NCBI RefSeq assembly: GCF_025145645.1 | Contig: NZ_CP102252.1 | Coordinates: forward strand, 1,488,001 to 1,552,000 | From: Alistipes senegalensis JC50 | GTDB taxonomy: Bacteria > Bacteroidota > Bacteroidia > Bacteroidales > Rikenellaceae | DNA length: 64,000 nucleotides | Reading direction: 5' to 3' | Part shown: positions 50,617 through 58,572 of the stretch, in pieces | How positions within the stretch are numbered: the stretch's first letter is position 1 | How the letters are laid out: each line of letters opens with the position of its first letter | Notes under the pieces: generated by a model | What the model saw: only the letters and a program-made list of their open reading frames with translations | Database searches by the model: none | What the model was told of the DNA's origin: nothing | Program-made: the position numbers and the translations under genes

Positions 50617-51749
50617 AGTATTACCTCCTCGCCGGGGAGCCGTCGGGCGACCTGCACGGCGCGAACCTGATCAAAGGACTGCTGAAAGCCGATCCCGAAG
50701 CGGAATTCCGTTTCTGGGGCGGAGACCTTATGGCGGCCGCAGGAGGCAGGGACAACCTGCGGAAGCACTACCGCGAAACCTCGTTCTTCGGCATCGTGCA
50801 GGTGCTGAAAAACCTCGGGACCATCCGGCGGCAGATGCGGGAATGTCAGGCCGACGTGGCGGAATTCGCCCCCGACGTGCTGATCCTGGTGGACTACCCC
50901 GGCTTCAACATGAAGATGGCCCGCTGGGCCAAAGAACACGGCATCCGCACCTTCTACTACATCGCCCCGAAGGTCTGGGCGTGGCGCGAATGGCGGGTGA
51001 AGGCGATCCGCAGATACGTCGATCGGCTCTTCATCATCTTCCCCTTCGAGCGCACCTATTTCCCGAAGCACGGCATCGAACCCGTTTTCGAGGGCAACCC
51101 GCTGGCGGACGCCATCGAAGCCCGCCGCGCATCGCTTCCGACGCCCGACGAGTTCCGCCGCCGGAACGGGCTGGACGAACGTCCGATCATCGCCCTGCTG
51201 GCCGGCAGCCGCCGGGGCGAAATCCGCGCGAACCTGCCGCTGATGGCCCTGCTGTCGAAACGCTTCCCCGAACATCAGTTCGTGGTGGCGGGCGTCGCGT
51301 GGATCGACCGCGCGCTGTACGAACAGCATATGGCCGGCAGCGACATCCGCTACGTCTGCGACCAGACCTACGAAACGCTGGCGGCGGCCGAAGCGGCCGT
51401 GGTGACATCGGGCACGGCGACGCTCGAAACGGCCCTGCTGGGGATTCCCGAGGCGGTCGTTTACCGCACGGTGTGGTGGCAGGTGTGGCTGCGCCCTTAT
51501 GTGCTGAAAGTGCCGTGGGTGTCGCTGGTGAATCTCAACCTCGGGCGCGAGTGCGTGGCCGAGCTCATCCAGTCGGACCTCTCGGTGGAACGCGCCGAAC
51601 AGGAGCTGCGGGCGATCGTCGCAGGAGGGTCGAAACGCGAGAAGATGCTCGCCGATTTCGACGAACTGCGCACCGTCATCGGCGGCCCCGGCGCCAGCGA
51701 CCGCTTCGCAGAGCGCATGGTGGAGGAGTTAAAGAAGGAAATCCGATGA
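50613..51749 (+). CDS. lpxB: Lipid-A-disaccharide synthase LpxB
   Basis: A 378-residue peripheral-membrane GT19 enzyme that joins UDP-diacylglucosamine and lipid X. It opens YYLLAGEPSGDLHGANLIKGL and has VDYPGFNMKMARWAK. The region YIAPKVWAWREWRVKAI supports the family, as does LLAGSRRGEIRANLPLM and the C-terminal VTSGTATLETALLGIPEAVVY. The start was chosen at 50613, overlapping the preceding stop codon. Confidence 0.95.
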   Translation: MKYYLLAGEPSGDLHGANLIKGLLKADPEAEFRFWGGDLMAAAGGRDNLRKHYRETSFFGIVQVLKNLGTIRRQMRECQADVAEFAPDVLILVDYPGFNMKMARWAKEHGIRTFYYIAPKVWAWREWRVKAIRRYVDRLFIIFPFERTYFPKHGIEPVFEGNPLADAIEARRASLPTPDEFRRRNGLDERPIIALLAGSRRGEIRANLPLMALLSKRFPEHQFVVAGVAWIDRALYEQHMAGSDIRYVCDQTYETLAAAEAAVVTSGTATLETALLGIPEAVVYRTVWWQVWLRPYVLKVPWVSLVNLNLGRECVAELIQSDLSVERAEQELRAIVAGGSKREKMLADFDELRTVIGGPGASDRFAERMVEELKKEIR

Positions 51750-52381
51750 AAATCATCTGCATAGGCCGCAACTACGCCGAACACGCAGCGGAACTGCACG
51801 AACAGCTGAACGACAGCGGGAAGCTCCCCGAAGAACCGATGTTCTTCCTAAAACCCGACACGGCGCTGCTCCGAAACAACGACCCGTTCTACATCCCGTC
51901 GTTCTCGCAGGAAGTACATTACGAATGCGAACTGGTCGTGCGGATCAACCGCGTGGGCAAAGCCATCTCCGAGCGGTTCGCACACCGCTACTACGACGAA
52001 GTGGGGCTGGGCATCGACTTCACGGCCCGCGACCTCCAGCGGCGGGCCATCGCCGAGGGACTTCCGTGGGAGAGCTGCAAGGCTTTCGACCGTTCGGCGG
52101 CGATCTCTCCGGCATTCGTGCCGCTCGCGGAGCTGGGCGGAGACGTGCAGCGGCTGCATTTCACGCTCGACGTGAACGGGGAGCGCCGCCAGACGAGCGA
52201 CACGGCGGAGATGCTCTTCACGGTGGACCGGATCATCGCCTCGGTGTCGCGGTACGTGACGCTGCGCATGGGCGACCTGCTCTACACGGGAACGCCCGCG
52301 GGCGTGGGTCCCGTCGCGCCCGGCGACAACCTGCGCGCGGCGCTCGAAGGACGCGAACTGTTGAATTTCGACATACGGTAA
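51746..52381 (+). CDS. Fumarylacetoacetate hydrolase (FAH) family protein
   Basis: A 211-residue cytoplasmic FAH-fold enzyme. The N-terminal CIGRNYAEHAAEL, the metal-binding Glu residues in YECELVVRI and the motif GIDFTARDLQRRA are visible, with LYTGTPAGVGPVAPGD at the end. Relatives are acylpyruvate hydrolases or oxaloacetate decarboxylases. The exact reaction is not determinable. The start overlaps the lpxB stop by 4 bp. Confidence 0.9.
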   Translation: MKIICIGRNYAEHAAELHEQLNDSGKLPEEPMFFLKPDTALLRNNDPFYIPSFSQEVHYECELVVRINRVGKAISERFAHRYYDEVGLGIDFTARDLQRRAIAEGLPWESCKAFDRSAAISPAFVPLAELGGDVQRLHFTLDVNGERRQTSDTAEMLFTVDRIIASVSRYVTLRMGDLLYTGTPAGVGPVAPGDNLRAALEGRELLNFDIR

Positions 52382-52382
52382 C

Positions 52383-52979
52383 ATGCTGCTCAACGACAAA
52401 CTCAAACCCTACCGCCTGCTGCTGGCGTCGCAGTCGCCGCGGAGGCGGGAACTGATGACCGGATGCGGGCTTCCCTACGAACTCGCCCCGAAATACGACT
52501 GCGAGGAGGTCTACCCCGCCGACCTCCCGGCCGAAGAGGTGCCGCTCTACCTCTCGCAGCTCAAAAGCCGGGCCTGGCCCGGGCCGCTCGCGCCGGACGT
52601 GATCCTGCTGACCGCCGACACGGTGGTGGTGCTCGACGGCGAGGTCCTCGGCAAGCCCCGCGGACGCGGCGAAGCCGTCGAAATGCTCGGGCGGCTGTCG
52701 GGACGCCGCCACACGGTGGTTTCGGGCGTCACGCTGCGCACGGCGGAGCGGATGCACTGCTTCGGGGCGCGGACGAACGTCTGGTTCCGCACGCTCACGG
52801 CCGAGGAGACCGAACACTACATCGACACCTGCCGCCCGTTCGACAAGGCGGGGTCGTACGGCATTCAGGAGTGGATCGGCTACGCCGCCATCGAACGCAT
52901 CGAAGGCTCGTTCTACAACGTCATGGGCCTTCCCATTCAGAAAGTATATGTAGAACTGGATAAATTCTTAGACCGATGA
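52383..52979 (+). CDS. maf: Maf family nucleotide pyrophosphatase
   Basis: A 198-residue cytoplasmic pyrophosphatase that hydrolyses dTTP/UTP or modified nucleotides. The N-terminal LLASQSPRRRELMTGCG is the family signature. The metal-site region is ILLTADTVVVLDGEVLGKPRG, and the third motif is FDKAGSYGIQEW. It lies 1 bp after the FAH gene and overlaps the S46 peptidase gene by 4 bp. Confidence 0.94.
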   Translation: MLLNDKLKPYRLLLASQSPRRRELMTGCGLPYELAPKYDCEEVYPADLPAEEVPLYLSQLKSRAWPGPLAPDVILLTADTVVVLDGEVLGKPRGRGEAVEMLGRLSGRRHTVVSGVTLRTAERMHCFGARTNVWFRTLTAEETEHYIDTCRPFDKAGSYGIQEWIGYAAIERIEGSFYNVMGLPIQKVYVELDKFLDR

Positions 52980-54955
52980 AACGAACCCTGCTGACCCTGC
53001 TGACCGCCTTCTTCATGCTGCCTGCGCTGGCCGACGAGGGCATGTGGCTCCCGAGCCTGATCTCCTCGCGCATCGACGACATGCGCGCCAAGGGATTCCG
53101 GCTCACCGCCGAAGACATCTATTCCGTCAACCAAGCCTCGATGAAGGACGCCGTGGTGCTGTTCAACGGCGGATGCACGGGCGAACTGATCTCGCCCGAA
53201 GGGCTGCTGCTGACCAACCACCACTGCGGCTACGGCGCCATCCAACGGCACTCGACCGTCGAACACGACTACCTCACCGACGGATTCTGGGCCATGTCGC
53301 GCGCCGAGGAGCTGCCCAACGAGAAACTCTGGGTGCGCTTCCTCGTCCGGATGGAGGAGGTGACCGACCGCATCGCCGCAGGAGAGACCGCGGAGGAGAT
53401 CGTCAAGAAGGCCGAGGCCGAAGCCCCCGGCTACAAGGCCGCCGTGGAGCAGATGTACTACGGCAACCAACAGTTCCTGTTCGTCTACGAGCAGTTCGAC
53501 GACGTGCGTCTGGTGGCCGCGCCGCCCTCGTCGATCGGCAAGTTCGGCGGCGACACCGACAACTGGATATGGCCCCGCCACACGGGCGACTTCTCGATGT
53601 TCCGCGTCTACGCCTCGAAGGAGAACAAGCCGGCGCCCTACTCGCCCCAGAACGTCCCCTACCGCCCCAAGAAGCACTTCACCATCTCGACGAAAGGCGT
53701 GAAAGAGGGGGATTTCACGATGATCTACGGCTTCCCGGGCAACACCCAGGAGTATATCCTCTCGGACGCCGTGGCCTACATCGCCGAGCGTTCCGACCCG
53801 GCGAAGATCGCCGTCCGCACGGGCCGTCTCGACATCATCTCCAAGGCGCAGGAGTCCGATCCCGCGCTGCGCATCTTCTACGCCGCCCGTCACGCCTCGA
53901 TCGCCAACGCCTGGAAGAAGTGGCAGGGCGAGGTGCTGGGCATCGAACGCCGCGGCACCGTGGCCTCGAAACGCGCCTATGAGGAGGCGTTCGACGCCTG
54001 GGCGCAGGACAAACCCGAATACCGCAACGTCGTGGCGCAGCTCAAAGCCGAGTACGCCCGCATCGCAGACCCCTATTTCGCCCGCGAGATCACGCTCGAA
54101 ACGCTCGGCGCACTTCCGATCAGATACTCCGCCAAAGAGCGCGCCGAAGCGGTCTTCGCCCGCCGCGAAGCGACCGAACGCGCCCTGTACGATCTGCAAT
54201 TCGGGGAGTACGCCCGCCGCTGTCCGGCGCAGTATCAGATTCCGGAATTCCTCGACGGCGTGGCCCGCTGCGGCTCGCCCGAAGCCTTTGCCGAGGAGGT
54301 TTTCACGCAGGTCTGGAACGAGGGCGACACCACGGCAGCAACCGCCCTGCGTTCGGGAACGAAGCGCATGCTCGACCACATCGCATGGCTCACGGGCACC
54401 AAATCGCTGCGCAACCTCAACAGCAAACGGCTCAACGAACTCTACACCTCTTATATTAAAGGGCTGCGCGAATGGGACGCCCGGCGCGCCTTCTACCCCG
54501 ACGCCAACCTCACGCTCCGCGTGGCCTACGGCACGGTGGCCGGATACGAGTATGCCGACGGCGAGTACCACAAGCCGCAGACGACCCTCGACGGCATCAT
54601 CGCCAAGGACAATCCCGAAATCTACGACTACGACATCCCGCAGGCCCTGCGCGACCTCTACGCTTCGAAAGAATACGGCCGCTGGGCGACGACGATCGAC
54701 GGCCGCAAGACCGTGCCGGTGTGCTTCCTGGCCACGAACCACACCACGGGCGGCAATTCCGGATCGCCGGTGCTGAACGCTTCGGGCGAACTGGTCGGCA
54801 TCAATTTCGACCGCACGTGGCGTTCGACGATGAGCGACGTGGCGTTCGACCCCTCGATCTGCCGCAATATCGCCGTGGACATCCGCTACGTGTTGTTCGT
54901 CGTGGACCGCATCGGCGGCGCGGGCTACCTGCTCAAAGAGATGAAACTCAAATAA
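52976..54955 (+). CDS. S46 family dipeptidyl-peptidase, DPP11-like
   Basis: A 659-residue exported serine peptidase with a short signal peptide. It removes dipeptides from oligopeptide N-termini in the periplasm. The catalytic His is in LLTNHHCGYGAIQ near residue 83. The catalytic Ser is in GGNSGSPVLNASGELVG near residue 598. Eighteen residues after that Ser the motif reads NFDR. In characterised S46 enzymes this position is Arg in the Asp/Glu-specific DPP11 and Gly in DPP7, so acidic P1 specificity is predicted. The protein is about 50 residues shorter than typical members. It is the last gene of the plus-strand series. Confidence 0.9.
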   Translation: MKRTLLTLLTAFFMLPALADEGMWLPSLISSRIDDMRAKGFRLTAEDIYSVNQASMKDAVVLFNGGCTGELISPEGLLLTNHHCGYGAIQRHSTVEHDYLTDGFWAMSRAEELPNEKLWVRFLVRMEEVTDRIAAGETAEEIVKKAEAEAPGYKAAVEQMYYGNQQFLFVYEQFDDVRLVAAPPSSIGKFGGDTDNWIWPRHTGDFSMFRVYASKENKPAPYSPQNVPYRPKKHFTISTKGVKEGDFTMIYGFPGNTQEYILSDAVAYIAERSDPAKIAVRTGRLDIISKAQESDPALRIFYAARHASIANAWKKWQGEVLGIERRGTVASKRAYEEAFDAWAQDKPEYRNVVAQLKAEYARIADPYFAREITLETLGALPIRYSAKERAEAVFARREATERALYDLQFGEYARRCPAQYQIPEFLDGVARCGSPEAFAEEVFTQVWNEGDTTAATALRSGTKRMLDHIAWLTGTKSLRNLNSKRLNELYTSYIKGLREWDARRAFYPDANLTLRVAYGTVAGYEYADGEYHKPQTTLDGIIAKDNPEIYDYDIPQALRDLYASKEYGRWATTIDGRKTVPVCFLATNHTTGGNSGSPVLNASGELVGINFDRTWRSTMSDVAFDPSICRNIAVDIRYVLFVVDRIGGAGYLLKEMKLK

Positions 54956-55056
54956 GGGGGGGGGCGTCCCGGAGGCCGTGCAGGAGCGCCGCCGCAGGCG
55001 TTTCGTAAATTTTGACGTTTTTCGCGCAAAAATTTTGCGAATCGCAAAATAGTGTC

Positions 55057-55064
55057 TATATTTG
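55057..55064 (+). promoter_or_regulatory. Promoter for tRNA-Leu
   Basis: TATATTTG as -7 box with TTTTG about 19 bp upstream (55033-55037), 31 bp before the mature tRNA 5' end. Confidence 0.7.
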
Positions 55065-55094
55065 CACTCCCGAAAGTTGCTTCGGGGATGCAAT

Positions 55095-55180
55095 GCCCAG
55101 GTGGTGAAATTGGTAGACACGCTACTTTGAGGGGGTAGTGAACAATTACGTTCGTGCAAGTTCGAGTCTTGTCCTGGGCA
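55095..55180 (+). tRNA. tRNA-Leu (anticodon GAG)
   Basis: An 86-nt class II tRNA. Acceptor GCCCAGG pairs with CCTGGGC. The D loop contains AATTGGTAGAC. The anticodon stem CTACT/GGTAG encloses loop TTGAGGG, giving anticodon GAG (reads CUC and CUU). A long variable arm (TGAACAATTACGTTCG) and the T loop GTTCGAGTC follow. The CCA end is not encoded. The AT-richer element starts just after this gene, so the tRNA 3' end is its likely attachment site. Confidence 0.95.
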
Positions 55181-55190
55181 CACGGAAATA

Positions 55191-55225
55191 AAATCGCAGC
55201 TGATTATCAATCGGTTGCGATTTTT
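55191..55225 (+). terminator. Terminator after tRNA-Leu
   Basis: AAATCGCA pairs with TGCGATTT around a loop of 17 bases and is followed by TTC. It lies 11 bp after the tRNA. Confidence 0.65.
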
Positions 55226-55234
55226 CATTTCTAT

Positions 55235-55255
55235 TTTGCACCACATTTGCACCAC
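55235..55255. repeat. Direct repeat pair TTTGCACCAC near the attachment site
   Basis: Two identical 10-mers separated by one base lie 55 bp from the tRNA end. Integrase arm-binding sites and excisionase sites are often short direct repeats like this. No partner copy in the rest of the window was seen. Confidence 0.4.
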
Positions 55256-55446
55256 TCATAATATTAACATCAGATTCCACACCCCGGCAACCAACGCAAA
55301 ATTCCGTTCGTCGATCTCGTTCAACCCTACTAAGCGCAATTTTGAGCCGATGATACCGTTGTACATCCAAAAGGCCAGCAGGGCCAGCAACAGCAAACCC
55401 AGCCGCCCGGATTGACGGCTGGGGCAAGTAGTGGTATAACGAAGCC

Positions 55447-55683
55447 TTAATGCTCGGTTGTTATTTTCTCGTGCTCCTCGGCCAACTGCCGTAGCTCGGT
55501 ATTAAAATCGGCGTTGATCCTCACACGCTCTTTAAGTTGGAACAATATTTCTTTTACCTGCGGGTCCTCCGGTTTTACATCTCCGCTTTCCAATTTGGCG
55601 ACAAGCTCTTCCCCTCGGCGTATTACTGCTGCTGTTTCCGCCGCCATCTTATCGCCCCGTCGTAAAATTTGATCTATATTCAT
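55447..55683 (-). CDS. Small helical protein of unknown function
   Basis: A 78-residue charged, helical protein (AETAAVIRRGEELVAKLESG...). No signal peptide, membrane span or known motif is visible. It lies at the left edge of the element on the minus strand with four other small genes. Such genes are typical of phage or integrative-element left arms. Codon use is AT-richer than in the chromosomal part. Confidence 0.5.
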   Translation of the reverse strand: MNIDQILRRGDKMAAETAAVIRRGEELVAKLESGDVKPEDPQVKEILFQLKERVRINADFNTELRQLAEEHEKITTEH

Positions 55684-55714
55684 AACGCAATAGTTGTTTA
55701 TCGGGTGAGTTTCA

Positions 55715-55975
55715 TTAACAATCCTTTCGGCTTATGGGTGGGCTTGCTCGGCGATACCTGCGCCCCTCGAATGTGTTTTTGCTTCGGATGATTTCGAGAA
55801 TCACCCGATCGCCGTCGAGAACCAGCATCCCGTGCCGGCGTGAATCGCCGCCTTTGGTTCGGTGCTCTACCTCGCATTCGGTTCGGATGCGGACACAGCG
55901 GAAGCCTGCGGCCTCGAAAGCCGATCCGATCAGCGACAGGTCGCTGCGCTTGGATACATATACCTGCTTTTTCAT
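55715..55975 (-). CDS. Small protein of unknown function
   Basis: An 86-residue protein (start MKKQVYVSKRSDLSLIG; a longer start adds seven residues). An alternating strand-helix pattern includes AFEAAGFRCVRIRTECEVEH and MLVLDGDRVILEIIRS. No known motif was recognised. Part of the minus-strand small-gene group of the element. Confidence 0.5.
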   Translation of the reverse strand: MKKQVYVSKRSDLSLIGSAFEAAGFRCVRIRTECEVEHRTKGGDSRRHGMLVLDGDRVILEIIRSKNTFEGRRYRRASPPISRKDC

Positions 55976-55979
55976 AGTG

Positions 55980-56159
55980 TCAGTTGTTGAAGTCATAGTG
56001 TTTGTTCGTCGAAGGGTCGAACGTCGAAAATTCGCCGTTTCTTTCCCATTCCCGGACGGTATAGCGCCCCTTCGGAAGATACCCCGCCCGGCGGACGGCC
56101 TCGGCCTCGGTAGGGAATGTCCCCAACCGATAGCCGCCGTATGTCAGTTCGTAGATCAT
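55980..56159 (-). CDS. Small protein of unknown function
   Basis: A 59-residue protein (MIYELTYGGYRLGTFPTEAEAV...). The sequence looks like a short beta-rich fold: a strand pair, a helix EAEAVRRAG, then YTVREWERNGEF. Its start overlaps the stop of the gene at 56156 (ATGA), which supports translational coupling. No function is assigned. Confidence 0.5.
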   Translation of the reverse strand: MIYELTYGGYRLGTFPTEAEAVRRAGYLPKGRYTVREWERNGEFSTFDPSTNKHYDFNN

Positions 56160-56371
56160 AGTTCGGTATTGTTGGACAACGTACATAAATTTTCCGTCAT
56201 GGACATCACCGCCAACTTCATTACCTCGTCTTGCGCTTTGCCTAATGCGCTGTCAAATTCACTGTTCACCTCATTGACCGCCGAGCCGCCGTAATCCATT
56301 TCGGTAACTTCCGCCGCCTCGCCGCAGAGGTCCGATAATTTGATATAGATAGCCAGGTATCCGGCGGTCAT
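56156..56371 (-). CDS. Small acidic protein of unknown function
   Basis: A 71-residue acidic protein with AEVTEMDYGGSAVNEVNSEFDSALGKAQDEV. No recognised domain. The ATGA overlap with the next small gene suggests they are expressed together. Confidence 0.45.
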   Translation of the reverse strand: MTAGYLAIYIKLSDLCGEAAEVTEMDYGGSAVNEVNSEFDSALGKAQDEVMKLAVMSMTENLCTLSNNTEL

Positions 56372-56431
56372 CGGACTTAATTTTACGTTTTTTCAAATCT
56401 TCGATAGTCATGATTTTATAGTTTTAATTGG

Positions 56432-56683
56432 TTAGTTCAACATCAATTGCAAGGCATCGGCGATCTCCGGACACTCCCGGCCCGACTGGTCCCATACGGC
56501 GGGGACTTCTGTAAATTCGCTCAGCTCGTCGTTGCACAACCGGGCCGAATAGTCAACGAATACCGTGTACCCCTTGTGGGTAATTTCGAAACCTTCGCTT
56601 ACGCCGTCGCAGTTGAAGGTGATGTAATCGGCCGCCTTGCGGGCCATTGTCCGAATGTCGGACCGGGTTAATTGTTCATTCAT
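56432..56683 (-). CDS. Small protein of unknown function
   Basis: An 83-residue protein that opens MNEQLTRSDIRTMARKAADY. The central part is strand-rich (GFEITHKGYTVFVDYSARLC). No known motif recognised. Its position and size fit the early-region genes of a mobile element. Confidence 0.5.
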   Translation of the reverse strand: MNEQLTRSDIRTMARKAADYITFNCDGVSEGFEITHKGYTVFVDYSARLCNDELSEFTEVPAVWDQSGRECPEIADALQLMLN

Positions 56684-56766
56684 TGTTTTATCGAGGTTTT
56701 GCGAGAATCTCGCTATTTTTCAATTTCCGTAATAGGTGTTGAGGGGCGGTACGCCCCCGGTTATCG

Positions 56767-57006
56767 TTAGTCTCCGTAATACGTTCTGCTGTTGCCGTAG
56801 TAGTCGGCCGGAACATTTGCCAGCGGATGCCATTCCGCAACCTTCGATTCCTCCATCGGGCGGTTCTCGATTATCGCCGTCATGACCGCCAGCTTCTCGT
56901 TACGCCAAGCCTTGCGCAGGCAGGCCGAAAAGGTCATCGAAGCGTTGGCACGTTTCAGATACCAGGCGTTGCGCATGATCTTCGATTTGTTGTAGGTTGC
57001 TTTCAT
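56767..57006 (-). CDS. Small protein of unknown function
   Basis: A 79-residue basic protein (start MKATYNKSKIMRNAWYLKR). The segment SFSACLRKAWR-like (here ASMTFSACLRKAWRNEK) recurs, as I recall, in many Bacteroidetes phage and plasmid small proteins of unknown role. It is the first gene of the minus-strand group, divergent from the XRE regulator. Confidence 0.5.
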   Translation of the reverse strand: MKATYNKSKIMRNAWYLKRANASMTFSACLRKAWRNEKLAVMTAIIENRPMEESKVAEWHPLANVPADYYGNSRTYYGD

Positions 57007-57140
57007 GGTCTTTACGTTTATTTCAATTATCACGACACAAATTTACGTATAATAAAATTAACGACCAAATAAAAGAGCATAAAAGTTTACGTAAACTGCG
57101 ATTATTTTTACCAAAATTGCGTTTTATGGATATTTTGTCC

Positions 57141-57148
57141 TATATTTG
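57141..57148 (+). promoter_or_regulatory. Promoter -7 box for the XRE regulator
   Basis: TATATTTG lies 32 bp before the start codon. A TTG about 21 bp upstream could be the -33 element. The minus-strand small genes diverge from the same intergenic region, which is therefore a candidate operator. Confidence 0.6.
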
Positions 57149-57179
57149 CACTTGGAGAAACTTTTAATATATTGCAACT

Positions 57180-57422
57180 ATGTTACAACTTAAGGATTTA
57201 TTAAGGCGTAAAGGAATGACCGCAAAAGAACTTGCGGTAAAAATCGGCATTAGCGAGGGTGCGTTATCTAAGTCGCTTTCGGGTAATCCAACACTTGAAC
57301 GCATCGAACAGATAGCCGCCGCTCTCGGTGTATCGGTTCCCGAGCTTTTCGCCCCTCAACCAACAAACACAATCACCTGCCCGAAATGCGGGACGGTACT
57401 GGAGGTAAAGGAACGGGAATAG
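57180..57422 (+). CDS. XRE-family helix-turn-helix regulator
   Basis: An 80-residue DNA-binding protein. The HTH spans residues about 2-58 (LLRRKGMTAKELAVKIGISEGALSKSLSG, then IEQIAAALGVSVPELF). The C-terminus carries CPKCGTVLEVKERE, half of a zinc ribbon. Two copies in a dimer could form one metal site. It is probably the element's regulator, since it lies at the divergent junction. Confidence 0.8.
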   Translation: MLQLKDLLRRKGMTAKELAVKIGISEGALSKSLSGNPTLERIEQIAAALGVSVPELFAPQPTNTITCPKCGTVLEVKERE

Positions 57423-57501
57423 CCTCCGACTGCTTGCCGTTGGGCTGGGGCTCGCTTTACAAAATATTCACTTTTTTTGTGGATATTTCTAAATAAAGCG
57501 T

Positions 57502-57509
57502 TATATTTG
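57502..57509 (+). promoter_or_regulatory. Promoter -7 box for higBA
   Basis: TATATTTG lies 22 bp before the higB start. TTTG at 57476-57479 may be the -33 element. Confidence 0.6.
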
Positions 57510-57531
57510 CCATTGAAAACAATACGGCACG

Positions 57532-57852
57532 ATGTTTATAGAGTTTGACAAAGAGTATTTGCGGGAACTGTTCGAGCAGGGACGCACGGGCGACAAGAAG
57601 CACCGCTACCAGCCCGAGGTGATACGAGGATATTACAAGTGTATCATGCTGTTGAAACGGTCTGCAAACGTTGAGGAGTTATACCGGATCAACTCGTTAA
57701 ATTACGAGGTTCTGCAAGGTGATAAGGCCGGTATATCATCGGTTCGGATCAATCGCAAATACCGCCTTGAATTTACCGTAAGGGAGGTAATGAACGAACA
57801 GATAATAACCGTATGCCGATTGTTGGATATTAGCAACCATTACAAGCAGTAG
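57532..57852 (+). CDS. higB: HigB-like toxin (RelE/ParE superfamily)
   Basis: A 106-residue ribosome-dependent mRNA interferase-like toxin. FIEFDKEYLRELFEQGR at the start and SSVRINRKYRLEFTV in the middle match the HigB family, with conserved basic residues in the latter. The toxin gene precedes the antitoxin, the usual higBA order, with a 4-bp gap. Confidence 0.85.
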   Translation: MFIEFDKEYLRELFEQGRTGDKKHRYQPEVIRGYYKCIMLLKRSANVEELYRINSLNYEVLQGDKAGISSVRINRKYRLEFTVREVMNEQIITVCRLLDISNHYKQ

Positions 57853-57856
57853 CGAT

Positions 57857-58192
57857 ATGGAAACGACAAAGAAAATTTACGCACCGCATGAATTGATATG
57901 CGCCGAACCGATCCACCCCGGAGAAATGCTCAAAGACGAATTACAGGCACGGGGCATATCGCAACGGAAATTTGCCGGTATCATCGGGATGCCTTACACG
58001 GCCTTTAACGAGATTATCAACGGGCACCGACCGATCACGACCGATACAGCATTGAAAATCGAGGCGGCAACGGGGATAACAGCCAATTTGTGGATAGGCT
58101 TACAATCTGACTACAATATGCAGACCGCCCGCCGAGACACCGGACTGTCGGCGGTGCTGGATCAGATACGCAAAGCGGTTGCGGTACTGTAA
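57857..58192 (+). CDS. higA: HigA-like antitoxin
   Basis: A 111-residue antitoxin. IHPGEMLKDELQARGISQRKFAGII opens the HTH, which ends with LKIEAATGITANLWIGLQSDYN. This is the HigA arrangement with a helix-turn-helix and C-terminal helical tail. It neutralises HigB and probably represses the operon. Confidence 0.88.
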   Translation: METTKKIYAPHELICAEPIHPGEMLKDELQARGISQRKFAGIIGMPYTAFNEIINGHRPITTDTALKIEAATGITANLWIGLQSDYNMQTARRDTGLSAVLDQIRKAVAVL

Positions 58193-58296
58193 AGGTCGGG
58201 CGAAAGCCCGACAGAATAACTGTTGCGGTAAACTTATCAAAGTGGAGAAGGGAGAATAGTAACGGAGACGCCAGCGCATTACATATATTTCTATCC

Positions 58297-58343
58297 GGGG
58301 TTGCAAGGTTGCACCCCTATATAGGGGATGCAACCTGCAACCC
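58297..58343 (+). repeat. 47-bp palindromic repeat, copy 1
   Basis: An imperfect palindrome around the core CCCCTATATAGGGG, with TTGCA / TGCAA-type half sites on both arms (GGTTGCAAGGTTGCA and TGCAACCTGCAACC). Copy 2 at 62420-62466 is its exact reverse complement over all 47 bases. Confidence 0.9.
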
Positions 58344-58542
58344 AAGGTATATAGACAGAAAACTATGGAATTACAACCTATCCAAAACAAGATATACGAA
58401 ATATGAGCTTACCACATCCGTATTGAAAATAATTCAAATATTTAGCAATAATAAACATATCTTATTCGTCTATAAAATGGGTTAAATTCCAAAAGATCAA
58501 AATAAAATTATCACGATATTTGCATCCTATAATTCAACACGA

Positions 58543-58550
58543 TATATTTG
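58543..58550 (+). promoter_or_regulatory. Promoter for the Panacea pair
   Basis: TATATTTG, 22 bp before the ATG. TTTG at 58518-58521 lies 21 bp upstream and fits the -33 element. Confidence 0.65.
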
Positions 58551-58572
58551 CGCAATAAAATACACTATCATT

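Larger units (their letters stand above)
55181..55446. other. Left end of the integrated element (no clear gene)
   Basis: Between the tRNA and the first element gene I see no convincing coding region. It holds the tRNA terminator, two adjacent 10-bp repeats TTTGCACCAC (55235-55255) and a CCCAGCCG / CGGCTGGG stem (55398-55423). The latter could terminate the minus-strand gene that ends at 55447. A minus-strand reading frame crosses the tRNA and is probably spurious. Confidence 0.5.
58193..58572. other. Intergenic region holding the 47-bp palindrome and a promoter
   Basis: No convincing gene. It contains the first copy of the 47-bp palindromic repeat (58297-58343) and the Panacea promoter. The rest becomes strongly AT-rich toward the Panacea gene. 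Confidence 0.6.

Noticed and set aside
54956..54966. Run of G after the S46 gene as a phase-variable tract
   Set aside because: It is after the stop codon and outside any promoter spacing I can define. A similar G run at 59505 is also intergenic.
52937..55255. Minus-strand open frame crossing the S46 gene and the tRNA
   Set aside because: Its first part is the translated complement of the tRNA and tRNA flank (QDSNLHERN-type text, a known artefact). The rest is a shadow of the peptidase gene.
55146..55427. Candidate minus-strand gene at the element left end
   Set aside because: It contains the tRNA complement and repetitive Arg-rich text. It shows no integrase motif, and I could not support it as a gene.
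55181..57006. Integrase gene expected near the tRNA
   Set aside because: I searched the visible small genes for the tyrosine-recombinase R...HxxR...Y pattern and saw none. All frames here are too short.
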